NCBI GenBank assembly: GCA_030527205.1
Contig: JAUNBG010000004.1
Location: 62,001 to 126,000 of the forward strand
Length of the DNA stretch: 64,000 nucleotides
Origin: Planctomycetia bacterium
GTDB lineage: Bacteria; Planctomycetota; Planctomycetia; Pirellulales; Thermoguttaceae
Reading direction: 5' to 3'
In this document: piece by piece, positions 50,874 to 60,024 of the stretch
How positions within the stretch are numbered: the stretch's first letter is position 1
How the letters are laid out: each line of letters starts with the position of its first letter
Notes under the pieces: generated by a model
Told to the model about the DNA's origin: nothing
What the model saw: only the letters and a program-made list of their open reading frames with translations
The model's database searches: none
Translations under genes and position numbers: made by a program

Positions 50874-53789
50874 ATGAAGAATGCTGTTTTTTATAATTTG
50901 GCGGTTACATCGATTTTATCGACTTTAATGCTTGAATTGGGAAACGATCAGGAATATGGGCAATTTTTAAGCGTTATCGCTTTTTTATCGATTTTAAGCG
51001 GTCTCATTTTAACCGATATAACAAAAATCTTTGCGATTTCGGAAAAATTTTGCAACTTTTTGATTATTATTGTTCTGCTTTTTCATATTGGCCCTTTAAT
51101 TCAATCGACTACGAATTTTCTTGCGTTTTCTATTGCCAATCTTCTTGTTTATATTCAAATGATTCTCTTCTTCAAACGAAAGGACCTTCGCGTTTGTTAT
51201 CATTTGTTGATTTTGTCGTTTATTCAGGTCTGCGTCGGTTGCGTTTTTGATCAAAGTCTGTTATTTGCTTCTTTGCTTATTCTCTATTCGTTCGGCTTGG
51301 CGGGCGGTCTTTCGCTTCTTTCCTTGAATCATGACAAACTTTATTATGAAAAACATTCTTTTTTAAGACGATCGTTCCAAAAAGAAAAAAAAGTCAATCG
51401 AAGTTTGACGCGAACAATTTTGAGGATTTGGGGACGCTTTTTGTCTTTGATCCGTCGCAAACCGTTTTCATCGCCCTCGACGCTCGAACCTCGAAAAACG
51501 TCCAAACGTTCTCCGCTCTCCTTATTGAATAATTCGCTTGATGAGCCCAATCTCGATTATTGGGAAGAAGTCGATTCCGATTCCGTCTCCATTGCGTCCA
51601 TTGGAATCCATTTTTTTACTTTTCCCAAAAAAACCGTTGTTCCGGAATTGTCCAAAACTCGTTTGCCTCTTTTGTATCAGCGTCCTTCTTTTTCGGGAAA
51701 CCGTCGATCCGGTCGGGCTTTTCCCATTTCGAGAGAACTTTTATTTCGACTCGCGCAAGGAACCATTTTTTCAATCTTCCTGGCTTTGGTTATTTTTTGT
51801 CTCTTTCCCAGATTATCAAATATTGAAATTGGAACGATTCGGTTCGGTTACGAAAATTGGCGTTCCTCAAAAATGTCAGCCGCCATTCAGAATACAGTCG
51901 GCTTTAACGAAACGGTTAAACTCGGCGAACTCGGCCCAATCGGCGATAATCATGAATCAGTCATGACCATTTGCTTCCGTAATGTTCGCAATAATTCGGA
52001 AGAAACGGTTCCCGTTGGAACGACGGTCTATCTTCGAGGCGTTACAATGGTCGGCTATGAAGATCAGCAATGGAATCGGATTGAATCAAAATTTCCCGTC
52101 AGCCAATTAATGGACGCAAAAGAAGCGGGACGGGTTTTTCCTTCAACTTTTTTGAATAATCCAAATATCGCTTTGTTCGATTCGCGAAATGATCTCATTT
52201 TACAGGAAATCAATCTCAAGCCGTTAAATTCGCCTATTGTTTTCAGCGTTTGGCCCTTTTTTCGAATCTCTCAACGACGAGACCTGAATCGTTTACTCTC
52301 TTTCGATGTCGAACGCTTTATTCGAACAAAAGAAATAATTCGCAACAATTTACATTTGCAGCTTTATACAAATGCGTTTCGAAACGGTCAGCAAGTTGAA
52401 ATCATTCCCAATCAGGAAAACAGCAACGATTATTCCATTCAGCAAATGCTTGCAATAAACGAAAAATCGCTTAGCGGTCTCGTTAAATTAGCGCAATCCT
52501 GGGATAATGCCAGCAATCTTCCCCAAGAAGATTATATCGGTCGAGCCAAAAATATCGAAAGACAACTTCGCGATTCAGGCCATTTTTCCTATTCAAGATC
52601 AGGAATCGCTCGAAATCGCCAAATTGATCCATTGGAGGATTTTGTCTTAAATCATCCGCAAGGGCATTGCGAATATTTTGCTGGCGCTCTTGTTATGATG
52701 CTTCGCGCCATCGGAATTCCGTCTCGAATGGTTATCGGCTTCAAATTTGAAACCAATCCAAATAAATCCGGCATTTCAACCGTTTGTCAATCCGACGCTC
52801 ATACTTGGGTCGAAGCTTATATTCCCAATAAGATCATTGAAAACTATGAGCAATCATCGATTATTGACACAAATAAAGAGGCTTGGTGGGTCAATGGCGG
52901 TTGGCTGCGACTCGACGCAACGCCTCATATCGATTCGCCGCTTTTGACCTCCGTTTCCAAAAGTTATCAATCCTGGAACGAATGGTTGAAGTTCGTCTGG
53001 TTTGATTATATTCTTAATTTTAATCAACATCGACAAAATCAAATATTTTATCAACCCATTTGGAATACGGTTCAGAATTGGTTTGCAACTTTTTCTAACA
53101 TAAACTGGAACAGACAGTTGTTCATAAATATTGGAGAAAGGATAACCAATTTTTTCCAGGCCATTCGCGAAGGAAAATGGAACGATCGCGAATTCATTCA
53201 AACCGCAATGGGAATCGGCCTGTTTTTCTTGATTTTCTATTTCGGTGTGAAATGGTTGCTGTTCCGTTTATTTCATTATTTCAATTCCAAAAAGAAACGT
53301 CTGGAAAAAAGAGAAATTGCCATTCAATTTTATAAACAACTCGAACAATTGATTATGCGCTACGGAATGGTTCGACTTCCGTCAGAAACGCCGTTGGAAC
53401 TTGTTTATCGGTTCGCTCAAACAACCAATCAATGGGATAAGTTGTTGACTGCTCAAAATGAATTGCCCGTCGAACAACAAGAATTAATTGATTTTTACTC
53501 CAATCAGTTTTCGGAACGAACAAATGAAATATCGGACAAAATTCTTTTATCCGAGCCCGTCGAGTCAGAAAAAGAGTCCATCCCAAAAGCTTTAATTGTC
53601 AACAATTACGCAGCTTGTCTAAAATATTTTCCGGAAGAAAAAAAACGTTTTATTTTATTAAAACTGCTCTTAACAATTGTTGAAGATTATTATAGAATCC
53701 ATTTTGGAGGCGAGTCCGTTTCAGAAACAGAAATGAAAAAAATTCATTCGATTTTGAATCTGCTGGGCGCTTATACTCAAACCGTTTGA
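50874..53789 (+). CDS. TgpA-like membrane transglutaminase (DUF3488 / transglutaminase core)
   Basis: 971 residues. The N-terminal third has five or six transmembrane helices (about 8-160, then SIFLALVIFCLFPRL near 305). The extracellular part carries the transglutaminase fold with Cys599 in HPQGHCEYFAGALVMMLRAIG, His643 in SDAHTWVEAYIP and Asp681 in WLRLDATP. Another helix (FIQTAMGIGLFFLIFYFGVKWLLF near 775-800) is followed by a cytoplasmic DUF4129-like helical tail. This layout is that of TgpA-type proteins, important for growth in some bacteria and of unclear substrate. Start ATG 50874 lacks a strong Shine-Dalgarno. No AAA+ (MoxR) or DUF58 partner genes, which often accompany this family, are next to it. 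Confidence 0.85.
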   Translation: MKNAVFYNLAVTSILSTLMLELGNDQEYGQFLSVIAFLSILSGLILTDITKIFAISEKFCNFLIIIVLLFHIGPLIQSTTNFLAFSIANLLVYIQMILFFKRKDLRVCYHLLILSFIQVCVGCVFDQSLLFASLLILYSFGLAGGLSLLSLNHDKLYYEKHSFLRRSFQKEKKVNRSLTRTILRIWGRFLSLIRRKPFSSPSTLEPRKTSKRSPLSLLNNSLDEPNLDYWEEVDSDSVSIASIGIHFFTFPKKTVVPELSKTRLPLLYQRPSFSGNRRSGRAFPISRELLFRLAQGTIFSIFLALVIFCLFPRLSNIEIGTIRFGYENWRSSKMSAAIQNTVGFNETVKLGELGPIGDNHESVMTICFRNVRNNSEETVPVGTTVYLRGVTMVGYEDQQWNRIESKFPVSQLMDAKEAGRVFPSTFLNNPNIALFDSRNDLILQEINLKPLNSPIVFSVWPFFRISQRRDLNRLLSFDVERFIRTKEIIRNNLHLQLYTNAFRNGQQVEIIPNQENSNDYSIQQMLAINEKSLSGLVKLAQSWDNASNLPQEDYIGRAKNIERQLRDSGHFSYSRSGIARNRQIDPLEDFVLNHPQGHCEYFAGALVMMLRAIGIPSRMVIGFKFETNPNKSGISTVCQSDAHTWVEAYIPNKIIENYEQSSIIDTNKEAWWVNGGWLRLDATPHIDSPLLTSVSKSYQSWNEWLKFVWFDYILNFNQHRQNQIFYQPIWNTVQNWFATFSNINWNRQLFINIGERITNFFQAIREGKWNDREFIQTAMGIGLFFLIFYFGVKWLLFRLFHYFNSKKKRLEKREIAIQFYKQLEQLIMRYGMVRLPSETPLELVYRFAQTTNQWDKLLTAQNELPVEQQELIDFYSNQFSERTNEISDKILLSEPVESEKESIPKALIVNNYAACLKYFPEEKKRFILLKLLLTIVEDYYRIHFGGESVSETEMKKIHSILNLLGAYTQTV

Positions 53790-54269
53790 AATCGCAGCAA
53801 TTTCCGTTTGAAATCGGGCAAAAACGAAGCGAAACATTGAAACCCCAAATTTGCCCAAATGATCTGTTTATATTCGACAATATTTCAAAATCATTTTGAA
53901 TGTCAGGCTTTGGCATTGCGTAACCGGCTCATTGTTGTTGAAACAGTAAAAATAAAGCGACGCTTTTCTCTCGTTTTGAGCCTTCGCCTTCAATATGTTT
54001 TATATCGCATAAGGAATAAAAATTCATCTCGTCCATCAATTTGGAAATAGAATTAATTTATTCGACCTCGAACTTGCGTTTGTTTTATAACCCCCCTTTT
54101 TTATAAAACAGGAACGACTCAGTTTTGATGACGTTCGCAACGATTCAATCAACTCTGGCGCATCGACAAGACAATATTAACTCGAACAGGGCTATTATTT
54201 GTAACGCAAAACTCATCGATAAGTTGATCGACAATACTTTTGATAGACATTCATTAAGGAGAGAAAAAG
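53790..54269. other. Gap upstream of the glutaminase-like gene, nothing recognised
   Basis: About 480 bp. Contains AAGGAG at 54257-54262 as ribosome-binding site for the next gene. No repeat, tRNA or short gene was recognised. Confidence 0.5.
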
Positions 54270-56573
54270 ATGAAACGAACAAAGATTTGTATCAGGCAAA
54301 TCATTTTCTTGACATTTTTGCCTTTTTTCTTGTTTTTGTTGACTTCATTATCTTTCGGAGCAACTTTTCGTCCGCCTGCGGTTCCTTTGGTCGTTCATGA
54401 TCCTTATTTCAGTATTTGGTCAACCTCGGATAACTTGGCCGATTCAGAAACGAAACATTGGACAGGTCAAAATCATCCGTTGCATTTGATGATTCGCCTT
54501 GACGAAACAACCTATCGTTTAATGGGCGCAGAACCGGCCAATATTCCTGCAATGGAACAAAAGAAAGTAACGGTTCTGCCAACAACGACGATTTATCTAT
54601 TCGAAAATGACGACGCTCGAGTTACTCTGACCTTTACAACGCCTCTTTTGCCTGAACGCCTTGAATGGATGAGCCGTCCAGCAACTTATATAACGACCGA
54701 CGTTCTTCTCAAAAAAAAAGCCGTTCAAACAGCGACGCTTTATTTCGATGCCGGAGCGGAAATTGCGGTCAATACGCCGGATCAAATCGTTCAATGGTCT
54801 TCATTGGCCATTCCAGAAACGAAAACAGTTCAAATTGGAACCGTTGATCAAAAAATACTGGAACAATCAGGCGACGATATTCGAATCGATTGGGGAAATT
54901 TGATTCTTTCGGTTCCCAATTTGCCAACGCAAAAACTGAGATCCCCTTTTAATTTCGAGTTGCTGGTTGGCAATGGCGTTGAATTCCGGAACTTTTTTGT
55001 CGAACAGGGAACGCTTCCGATGGCCCCAGTTTTGGAGTCTCCCAGTCCACAAATTCAGGAACAAGGGGCAATTTGGACGCTTCCGACCGACTCTGTTTTG
55101 AAATCTCCCTGTTCTGTTCAAGAAAATAATGTTGTTCTTGCAACGGTTTTTTCGCTTAATGAAAATAAACGCAACCAAACCAACAAAGCAACTTTTATTC
55201 TCGCTTATGACGATCAATACAGCATTCGCTATTTTAACTCCGACTTGCGTCCTTATTGGAAACGAGATGGCAAAACAACCGAACAAATGATTCAGGAAGC
55301 CTGGCAAGAGACTCAATGGAATCGCGAGTTGAAAACAGAATCTGTCTTTAATTTGTGTCGCCGTTTTGACAACGTTGTCATTACAGACGATATTATCAAA
55401 GTTGGCGGAGCCGATTACGCCAAACTCTGTTCTTTGGCTTATCGACAGGTTTTGGGCGCACAAAAAATCGTCGCGGATGCCAATGGAATGCCGTTGATGT
55501 TTTCCAAAGAAAATTTCAGTAACGGCTGTATTGGAACAGTTGATATTATGTATCCTTGCTGCCCGTTCCTTCTTTATTATAACCCTGCTCTTTTAAAAGC
55601 AACGTTAGAACCCATTATTGCTTATGCCGAAAGCGAACGTTGGCCGTTTCCTTTTGCCCCGCATGATCTCGGAACTTATCCTCATGCAACGGGTCAAGTT
55701 TATGGCGGCGGCGAAAAAAGAGAAGAAAATCAGATGCCCGTTGAAGAATCGGCCAATATGTTAATCATGATTTATGCAATCTCTTTTATCGAAGAAAATG
55801 CCGATTTTGCCGCGAGACATTGGGCAATATTAGAAGAATGGGCAAACTATTTAAAAGAAAAGGGATTTGATCCGGAAAATCAGCTTTGCACAGATGACTT
55901 TGCCGGATATCTGCCTCATAATACAAACCTTTCCCTCAAAGCGATTATTGGATTGGCCTCTTTTTCGCGTTTGGCTGAAATGCTTGGCAAAAAGGAAATA
56001 GCGGAAGAATATCGGCAAAAAGCGATTGAAAATGCTCAAGCCTGGGTTATTCTTGCAAACGATGGCGATCATTTTCGTTTGACATTCGATAAACCGAATA
56101 CTTGGAGCATGAAATATAATTTGATGTGGGATCGCATTCTTGATCTTCAATTATTTGAACAAGATGTCATCGAGAAAGAATTGAACTTTTATCAAACGAA
56201 AATGGAAAAATATGGACTCCCTCTTGATTCTCGATCTCTTTATACTAAAATCGATTGGATTTTATGGACGAGTTCAATGTTCGATTCGCAAGAGAAATTT
56301 GAAAAGTTTATTGATCCTGTAATACAATATATCAACGAGACGCCGCAACGAGTTCCGATTTCGGATTGGTATTGGACCGATTCTGCCAAACAATGCGCTA
56401 TGCAGGCTCGTTGTGTTGTCGGAGGTTTCTGGGCTCCGATGCTTCGTAACAAAGTCAAATGGCAAAAAAAGATTTCTCAAGCAGAAATTGTCGAAGGAAA
56501 TTGGGCTCCCATTCCGTTAACATCTGTTTTACCAAAAGCAATTCCCGAAGACCCAAATCAAGACAGCCTTTAA
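54270..56573 (+). CDS. Secreted glutaminase-like protein (GtaA type, DUF4965/DUF5127/DUF1793)
   Basis: 767 residues with a signal peptide (IIFLTFLPFFLFLLTSLSFG). The first segment, FRPPAVPLVVHDPYFSIWS, is the opening of the GtaA family (DUF4964 region), followed by HWTGQNHPLHLMIRLD and the DUF5127 beta domain. The C-terminal half is a helical barrel: GADYAKLCSLAYRQVLGAQK, then GTVDIMYPCCPFLLYY, PFAPHDLGTYPHATGQVYGGGE, TDDFAGYLPHNTNLSLKAIIGL and DRILDLQLF. Fungal GtaA is described as an extracellular glutaminase; bacterial members are mostly uncharacterised and may act on glycans or peptides instead. AAGGAG precedes the ATG. It is convergent with the YhaO-like gene. Confidence 0.85.
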   Translation: MKRTKICIRQIIFLTFLPFFLFLLTSLSFGATFRPPAVPLVVHDPYFSIWSTSDNLADSETKHWTGQNHPLHLMIRLDETTYRLMGAEPANIPAMEQKKVTVLPTTTIYLFENDDARVTLTFTTPLLPERLEWMSRPATYITTDVLLKKKAVQTATLYFDAGAEIAVNTPDQIVQWSSLAIPETKTVQIGTVDQKILEQSGDDIRIDWGNLILSVPNLPTQKLRSPFNFELLVGNGVEFRNFFVEQGTLPMAPVLESPSPQIQEQGAIWTLPTDSVLKSPCSVQENNVVLATVFSLNENKRNQTNKATFILAYDDQYSIRYFNSDLRPYWKRDGKTTEQMIQEAWQETQWNRELKTESVFNLCRRFDNVVITDDIIKVGGADYAKLCSLAYRQVLGAQKIVADANGMPLMFSKENFSNGCIGTVDIMYPCCPFLLYYNPALLKATLEPIIAYAESERWPFPFAPHDLGTYPHATGQVYGGGEKREENQMPVEESANMLIMIYAISFIEENADFAARHWAILEEWANYLKEKGFDPENQLCTDDFAGYLPHNTNLSLKAIIGLASFSRLAEMLGKKEIAEEYRQKAIENAQAWVILANDGDHFRLTFDKPNTWSMKYNLMWDRILDLQLFEQDVIEKELNFYQTKMEKYGLPLDSRSLYTKIDWILWTSSMFDSQEKFEKFIDPVIQYINETPQRVPISDWYWTDSAKQCAMQARCVVGGFWAPMLRNKVKWQKKISQAEIVEGNWAPIPLTSVLPKAIPEDPNQDSL

Positions 56574-56615
56574 GTCGGAATATTAATGCTTTTGCCGACC
56601 CAAAACAAACAGGGA

Positions 56616-56684
56616 ATGGGCGAAGCGTCAAAGCTCGCCCTTTCGTAACGCGTCTTTTGCTGTCGAGTTTGCGAACTCGACAGC
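56616..56684. terminator. Bidirectional hairpins between convergent genes
   Basis: GGGCGA (56618-56623) pairs with TCGCCC (56635-56640), and a stronger palindrome GCTGTCGAGTT-TGCG-AACTCGACAGC at 56659-56684 has an 11-bp perfect stem. They lie between the 3' ends of the glutaminase-like and YhaO-like genes, where a shared terminator is expected. T-runs are short. Confidence 0.65.
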
Positions 56685-56690
56685 TTGAAC

Positions 56691-58004
56691 TTATTCAAGA
56701 TTCGCGTCAAATGAATTGATTAATAAATCGCGAGCTTGTTCATAATATTGTTGAAGAAGAAAGGAGTCTTCAAGGTCAATCCCTGCTTCTTCAAGTTTTG
56801 AGCCAATTCGCTTTTGTAAATCTTGAAACCAAATATGTTCCTGAGTTTGTTGTTGAAATGAATTCAAATTCTTATTGTCCGAAAAAGACTGGCATCGTTT
56901 TTCCATTTCATTCAATAGTTCGCCCAAAAGTCCCGAAGAATTGAATAAGGAAATGTCGACCAGCAACGATGTTTTCCATTGAATTTCTTCAATCCAAAGC
57001 GAAGCTTCAAAAGCCTGTGCCGCCAAATGAATTTCATTAGTCCAATCTTCAAGACTTTGAATTGATAAGGTTAGTTGATGCAACGGAGTTTTGCCAGACA
57101 AAATAAATCGAACCGCAGCAAAGCGATGCTCGGCTGCTTCTTGAATTTCAGACAGTTTTTCCTCAAACAAGGACAAAAAGGTCTCTTTCCATTGAGTCAA
57201 AGAAGAGGATGAACTTTCAATGTTCGAAAGATCCCATTCGACAAGAAACCATCGAAGAACATCGCTTTCAATAAATTGAGGAGAATGGATCAATCTCCCT
57301 TTTTCCAACTCGCAAACCAAAAAACCTTTGGCGCCGGTTTCTCGAACATGACGCCCTTGCAACATTCCGCTGTATCCAATCCAAAAAGGGATTTCCTGAA
57401 ATGTTTGCGAAAAATGAGTATGGCCGAGCGCCCAATAATCATATTGCTTGGAATTCAGAAGAGCCAAAGAAGTCGGCGAATAAGGATCGTTTGAGTTTTC
57501 TCCTGCCAAACTTGTATGCAATAATCCAATATTAAAATAACCGTTCTCCGCAACGGGATATTGAAGAGAAAGATTGGTTCTGCATTCCGATTTTGAATAA
57601 CTTTGACCATGAATCGCAATTCTTTCGTCTTCCAATAAGACCGTTTCCGCTTGAGAGGAAGGAAAAACGAAAACATTTTCCGGCCAGGAAAGACTCTGAA
57701 TCATTCGATTTTGAAGATCATGATTTCCAAAAACAATAAAAACTCTGATTCTGTGTTCGTTCAACCGCTTAAACTGACGAAGCGTCCAAAGACCGGTTGC
57801 TGTGTCATCCCAACGCCCGTCAACAAGATCGCCCGCAATAAGAATGAAGGAAACTTTCTCTTGAATGGCAAAAGAAACCAGGTTCTCAAAAGCTTTGCGC
57901 GTTGTTTCTCGAATTTTTGCCGCAATAATCGGATCCGTTGTTCCTAATCCTTTGAGCGGAGAATCCAAATGAAGATCTGCCGAATGAATATATTTGATGG
58001 ACAT
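56691..58004 (-). CDS. YhaO/SbcD-like metallophosphoesterase (putative DNA repair nuclease)
   Basis: 437 residues. The Mre11/SbcD-like motifs are in order at the N terminus: YIHSADLHLDSPLKG (D-x-H), LIAGDLVDGRWDD (GDxxD), VFIVFGNHDLQNRM (GNHD), IAIHGQSYSKSE and WALGHTHFSQ (GHxH). The C-terminal half is a helical extension typical of YhaO rather than SbcD. Such proteins pair with a large AAA+/SMC-like ATPase (YhaN or SbcC), but no such gene is adjacent; the downstream neighbour is on the opposite strand and the upstream one is the Kdo transferase gene. The nuclease role is therefore an inference from the family. Confidence 0.85.
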   Translation of the reverse strand: MSIKYIHSADLHLDSPLKGLGTTDPIIAAKIRETTRKAFENLVSFAIQEKVSFILIAGDLVDGRWDDTATGLWTLRQFKRLNEHRIRVFIVFGNHDLQNRMIQSLSWPENVFVFPSSQAETVLLEDERIAIHGQSYSKSECRTNLSLQYPVAENGYFNIGLLHTSLAGENSNDPYSPTSLALLNSKQYDYWALGHTHFSQTFQEIPFWIGYSGMLQGRHVRETGAKGFLVCELEKGRLIHSPQFIESDVLRWFLVEWDLSNIESSSSSLTQWKETFLSLFEEKLSEIQEAAEHRFAAVRFILSGKTPLHQLTLSIQSLEDWTNEIHLAAQAFEASLWIEEIQWKTSLLVDISLFNSSGLLGELLNEMEKRCQSFSDNKNLNSFQQQTQEHIWFQDLQKRIGSKLEEAGIDLEDSFLLQQYYEQARDLLINSFDANLE

Positions 58005-58386
58005 TGTCTTGATTTGTTGGTTTATTGATAAAAGAACAGAGCGAAAGAAAGCCGGAATAAGCGGCTGATCGCCTTTGCGTCATTTCCGTTGCTGTTTGTT
58101 TTGCAAACAATAAACAGGGTTTTATCCCATTTGAGCCGATTCTGTATATTGTTAAATTGGATAAAAAAGGATATGATCGATAATATTGTTATTTTTTGCG
58201 TATTCTTGCGCAAAAACGGAATGCCTCTTTTTCTTTTGGAATAAAATTCAATTTAAAAAACGTTCTTAAGTTATTTTTTTCGATTTTTTTCATTTCTCTT
58301 GAAAGAAAAGGGGTTCGTTGAACAATGAATGCCGAATTCTTTCGAAAAATTTCATACAAAAATCGATCAGATTAATCTCTTTGAGA
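58005..58386. other. Gap upstream of the YhaO-like gene, nothing recognised
   Basis: About 380 bp, AT-rich, between the Kdo transferase stop and the YhaO-like start, both on the minus strand. No hairpin with T-run or short gene was recognised. Confidence 0.5.
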
Positions 58387-59796
58387 TTATTCGAGAAGGT
58401 TTTCCAAATATTGCAATGTAACTTTGGTTGCGCCTTGTTGTTTCAGAACGAGTTTTTGCGCATTTTTTCCAAGTTCCTCTTTCCATTGCCAATCATTTAA
58501 ACAACGGGCAACAAATTGAGTCAACTCTTTTTGGTTCGAGACAACAACGGCAGCTTTTGCGTTGAGCATCATTGAAGAAATGTCGCGAAAATTTTTCGTA
58601 TTCGGTCCGAAAGAGACCGCAGCGCCATAAGCGGCCGGTTCAAGCATATTTTGCCCTCCTCTTTTTCCAAGACTTCCGCCAACAAAAGCGATATCCGCTC
58701 TTCCCCAAAAAGCCCCTAATTCGCCTATTGTATCGACAAGCAAGATTCGAGGTTTTGAGTCCTCTGTTTTGGGGTCAGTTGCTTTGGGTTCAGTTGTTTT
58801 GACGGCAAGATCATTGGAAGAGAAACAGGATCGTCTTGTCCAGGAAAATTCGGATTGGTCAAGCATTTTGGCAACAGCGTCAAAACGTTCTGGATGACGC
58901 GGAACCAAAATGAGTCGAAGACGGGATTCGTTTGGCCAAAGTTCTCGAAAAGTTTGGAGAGCCAAAAGCTCTTCCGGATCTTGCGTGCTTCCCGCTAAAA
59001 AAACAATGTCCGAATCAGAGATTCCAACCATTTTGGATAATTCAAGCGTTTTGGCATTGTTTCGATTCATTTGAACGCCATCAAATTTGATTGATCCGGT
59101 CGTTTTGATTGTTTCTGTTGCAGCGCCAAGATTTCGGAAAGATTGAGCCGTCATTTCGTCTTGAACGGCGATAAGGTCTATTTGCCGGAAAATAAAAGGC
59201 AATATAGCTCGAATACGAAAATATCGACGAAAACTTTTATCGCTGATTCTTCCGTTTATAATGGCAACTTTCGCTTTGTTTTGTTTGGCCGCGGCAATCA
59301 GATTGGGCCAAAGTTCCAACTCGACCAGGCAAAGCATATCGGGCTGAATCCGCTTCATTGCATTTCGAACTGCCCAGGAAAAATCAAGGGGACAATAAAA
59401 AACCGTTCGTTGGGAAAAAAGTTTGTGTCCCAATAGCATTCCTGTTTTGGATGTTGTCGAAATAACAATTTCCCAAGTCGGATGAAGAAGTTCAATTTCT
59501 TTTAAAACAGGCTTGAGAAGATTCATTTCCCCAACGCTGACCGCATGAAACCAGATTCGTTTGCTTTTGTTTTGCAAAGGAATTGAGGACTGAGAAAGCG
59601 AATCTCCCTTTTTTTCTTCTAAAAACGATTCAGATTGCGTTCTGTAAGTCAATGAATCTGCCGTCAAAGGGACGTTCCCCCATATTTTTTCGGAAAACCC
59701 TTCCCGGTATTTCTTAAATCGAAGAGTTCGATAAATCAAAATCGGAGAGACAGAAATCAAAAAAAACAGATAAATAAAATTGAGTAAATAACGCAT
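58387..59796 (-). CDS. waaA: 3-deoxy-D-manno-octulosonic acid (Kdo) transferase
   Basis: 469 residues, slightly longer than usual (about 425) because of a polar insertion at about 48-75 and another near 340. It begins with a membrane-anchoring helix (FIYLFFLISVSPILIYRTL). Family motifs: WFHAVSVGEMNLLKPVL, VISTTSKTGM, CLVELELWPNLI (catalytic acidic Glu), INGRISDKSFRRY, FLAGSTQDPEE, LILVPRHPERFD, LVDTIGELGAFWGRADIAFVGGS-L, and GGQNMLEPAAYGAAVSFGPNTKNF. It moves Kdo from CMP-Kdo onto lipid A at the inner membrane and depends on KdsB activity. It lies upstream of the YhaO-like gene; the membrane protein gene lies 228 bp upstream. Confidence 0.95.
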   Translation of the reverse strand: MRYLLNFIYLFFLISVSPILIYRTLRFKKYREGFSEKIWGNVPLTADSLTYRTQSESFLEEKKGDSLSQSSIPLQNKSKRIWFHAVSVGEMNLLKPVLKEIELLHPTWEIVISTTSKTGMLLGHKLFSQRTVFYCPLDFSWAVRNAMKRIQPDMLCLVELELWPNLIAAAKQNKAKVAIINGRISDKSFRRYFRIRAILPFIFRQIDLIAVQDEMTAQSFRNLGAATETIKTTGSIKFDGVQMNRNNAKTLELSKMVGISDSDIVFLAGSTQDPEELLALQTFRELWPNESRLRLILVPRHPERFDAVAKMLDQSEFSWTRRSCFSSNDLAVKTTEPKATDPKTEDSKPRILLVDTIGELGAFWGRADIAFVGGSLGKRGGQNMLEPAAYGAAVSFGPNTKNFRDISSMMLNAKAAVVVSNQKELTQFVARCLNDWQWKEELGKNAQKLVLKQQGATKVTLQYLENLLE

Positions 59797-60024
59797 TCAA
59801 AATGCTTAAATCTGTAAAAATGAGTAATCTTTTTGTAATGAAAATTCGATCTGTTCAATTTCAATATTTTGATCAATGAAAGCATAAATCTTAAGCGGAA
59901 GAGGCAATTTTCTGCGGTTTCAATGAATCGATTATCGTTGCAAGGTTTGCGATACCAACGATCCGAAATTTGAATATCGAAACTGATAAAGGCATCAAAC
60001 TTCGTTTGGCATTTTTTGAATCTG

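Noticed and set aside
54125-54400. 91-codon ORF overlapping the start of the glutaminase-like gene
   Set aside because: It overlaps the signal peptide region in another frame and has no ribosome-binding site, whereas ATG 54270 follows AAGGAG.
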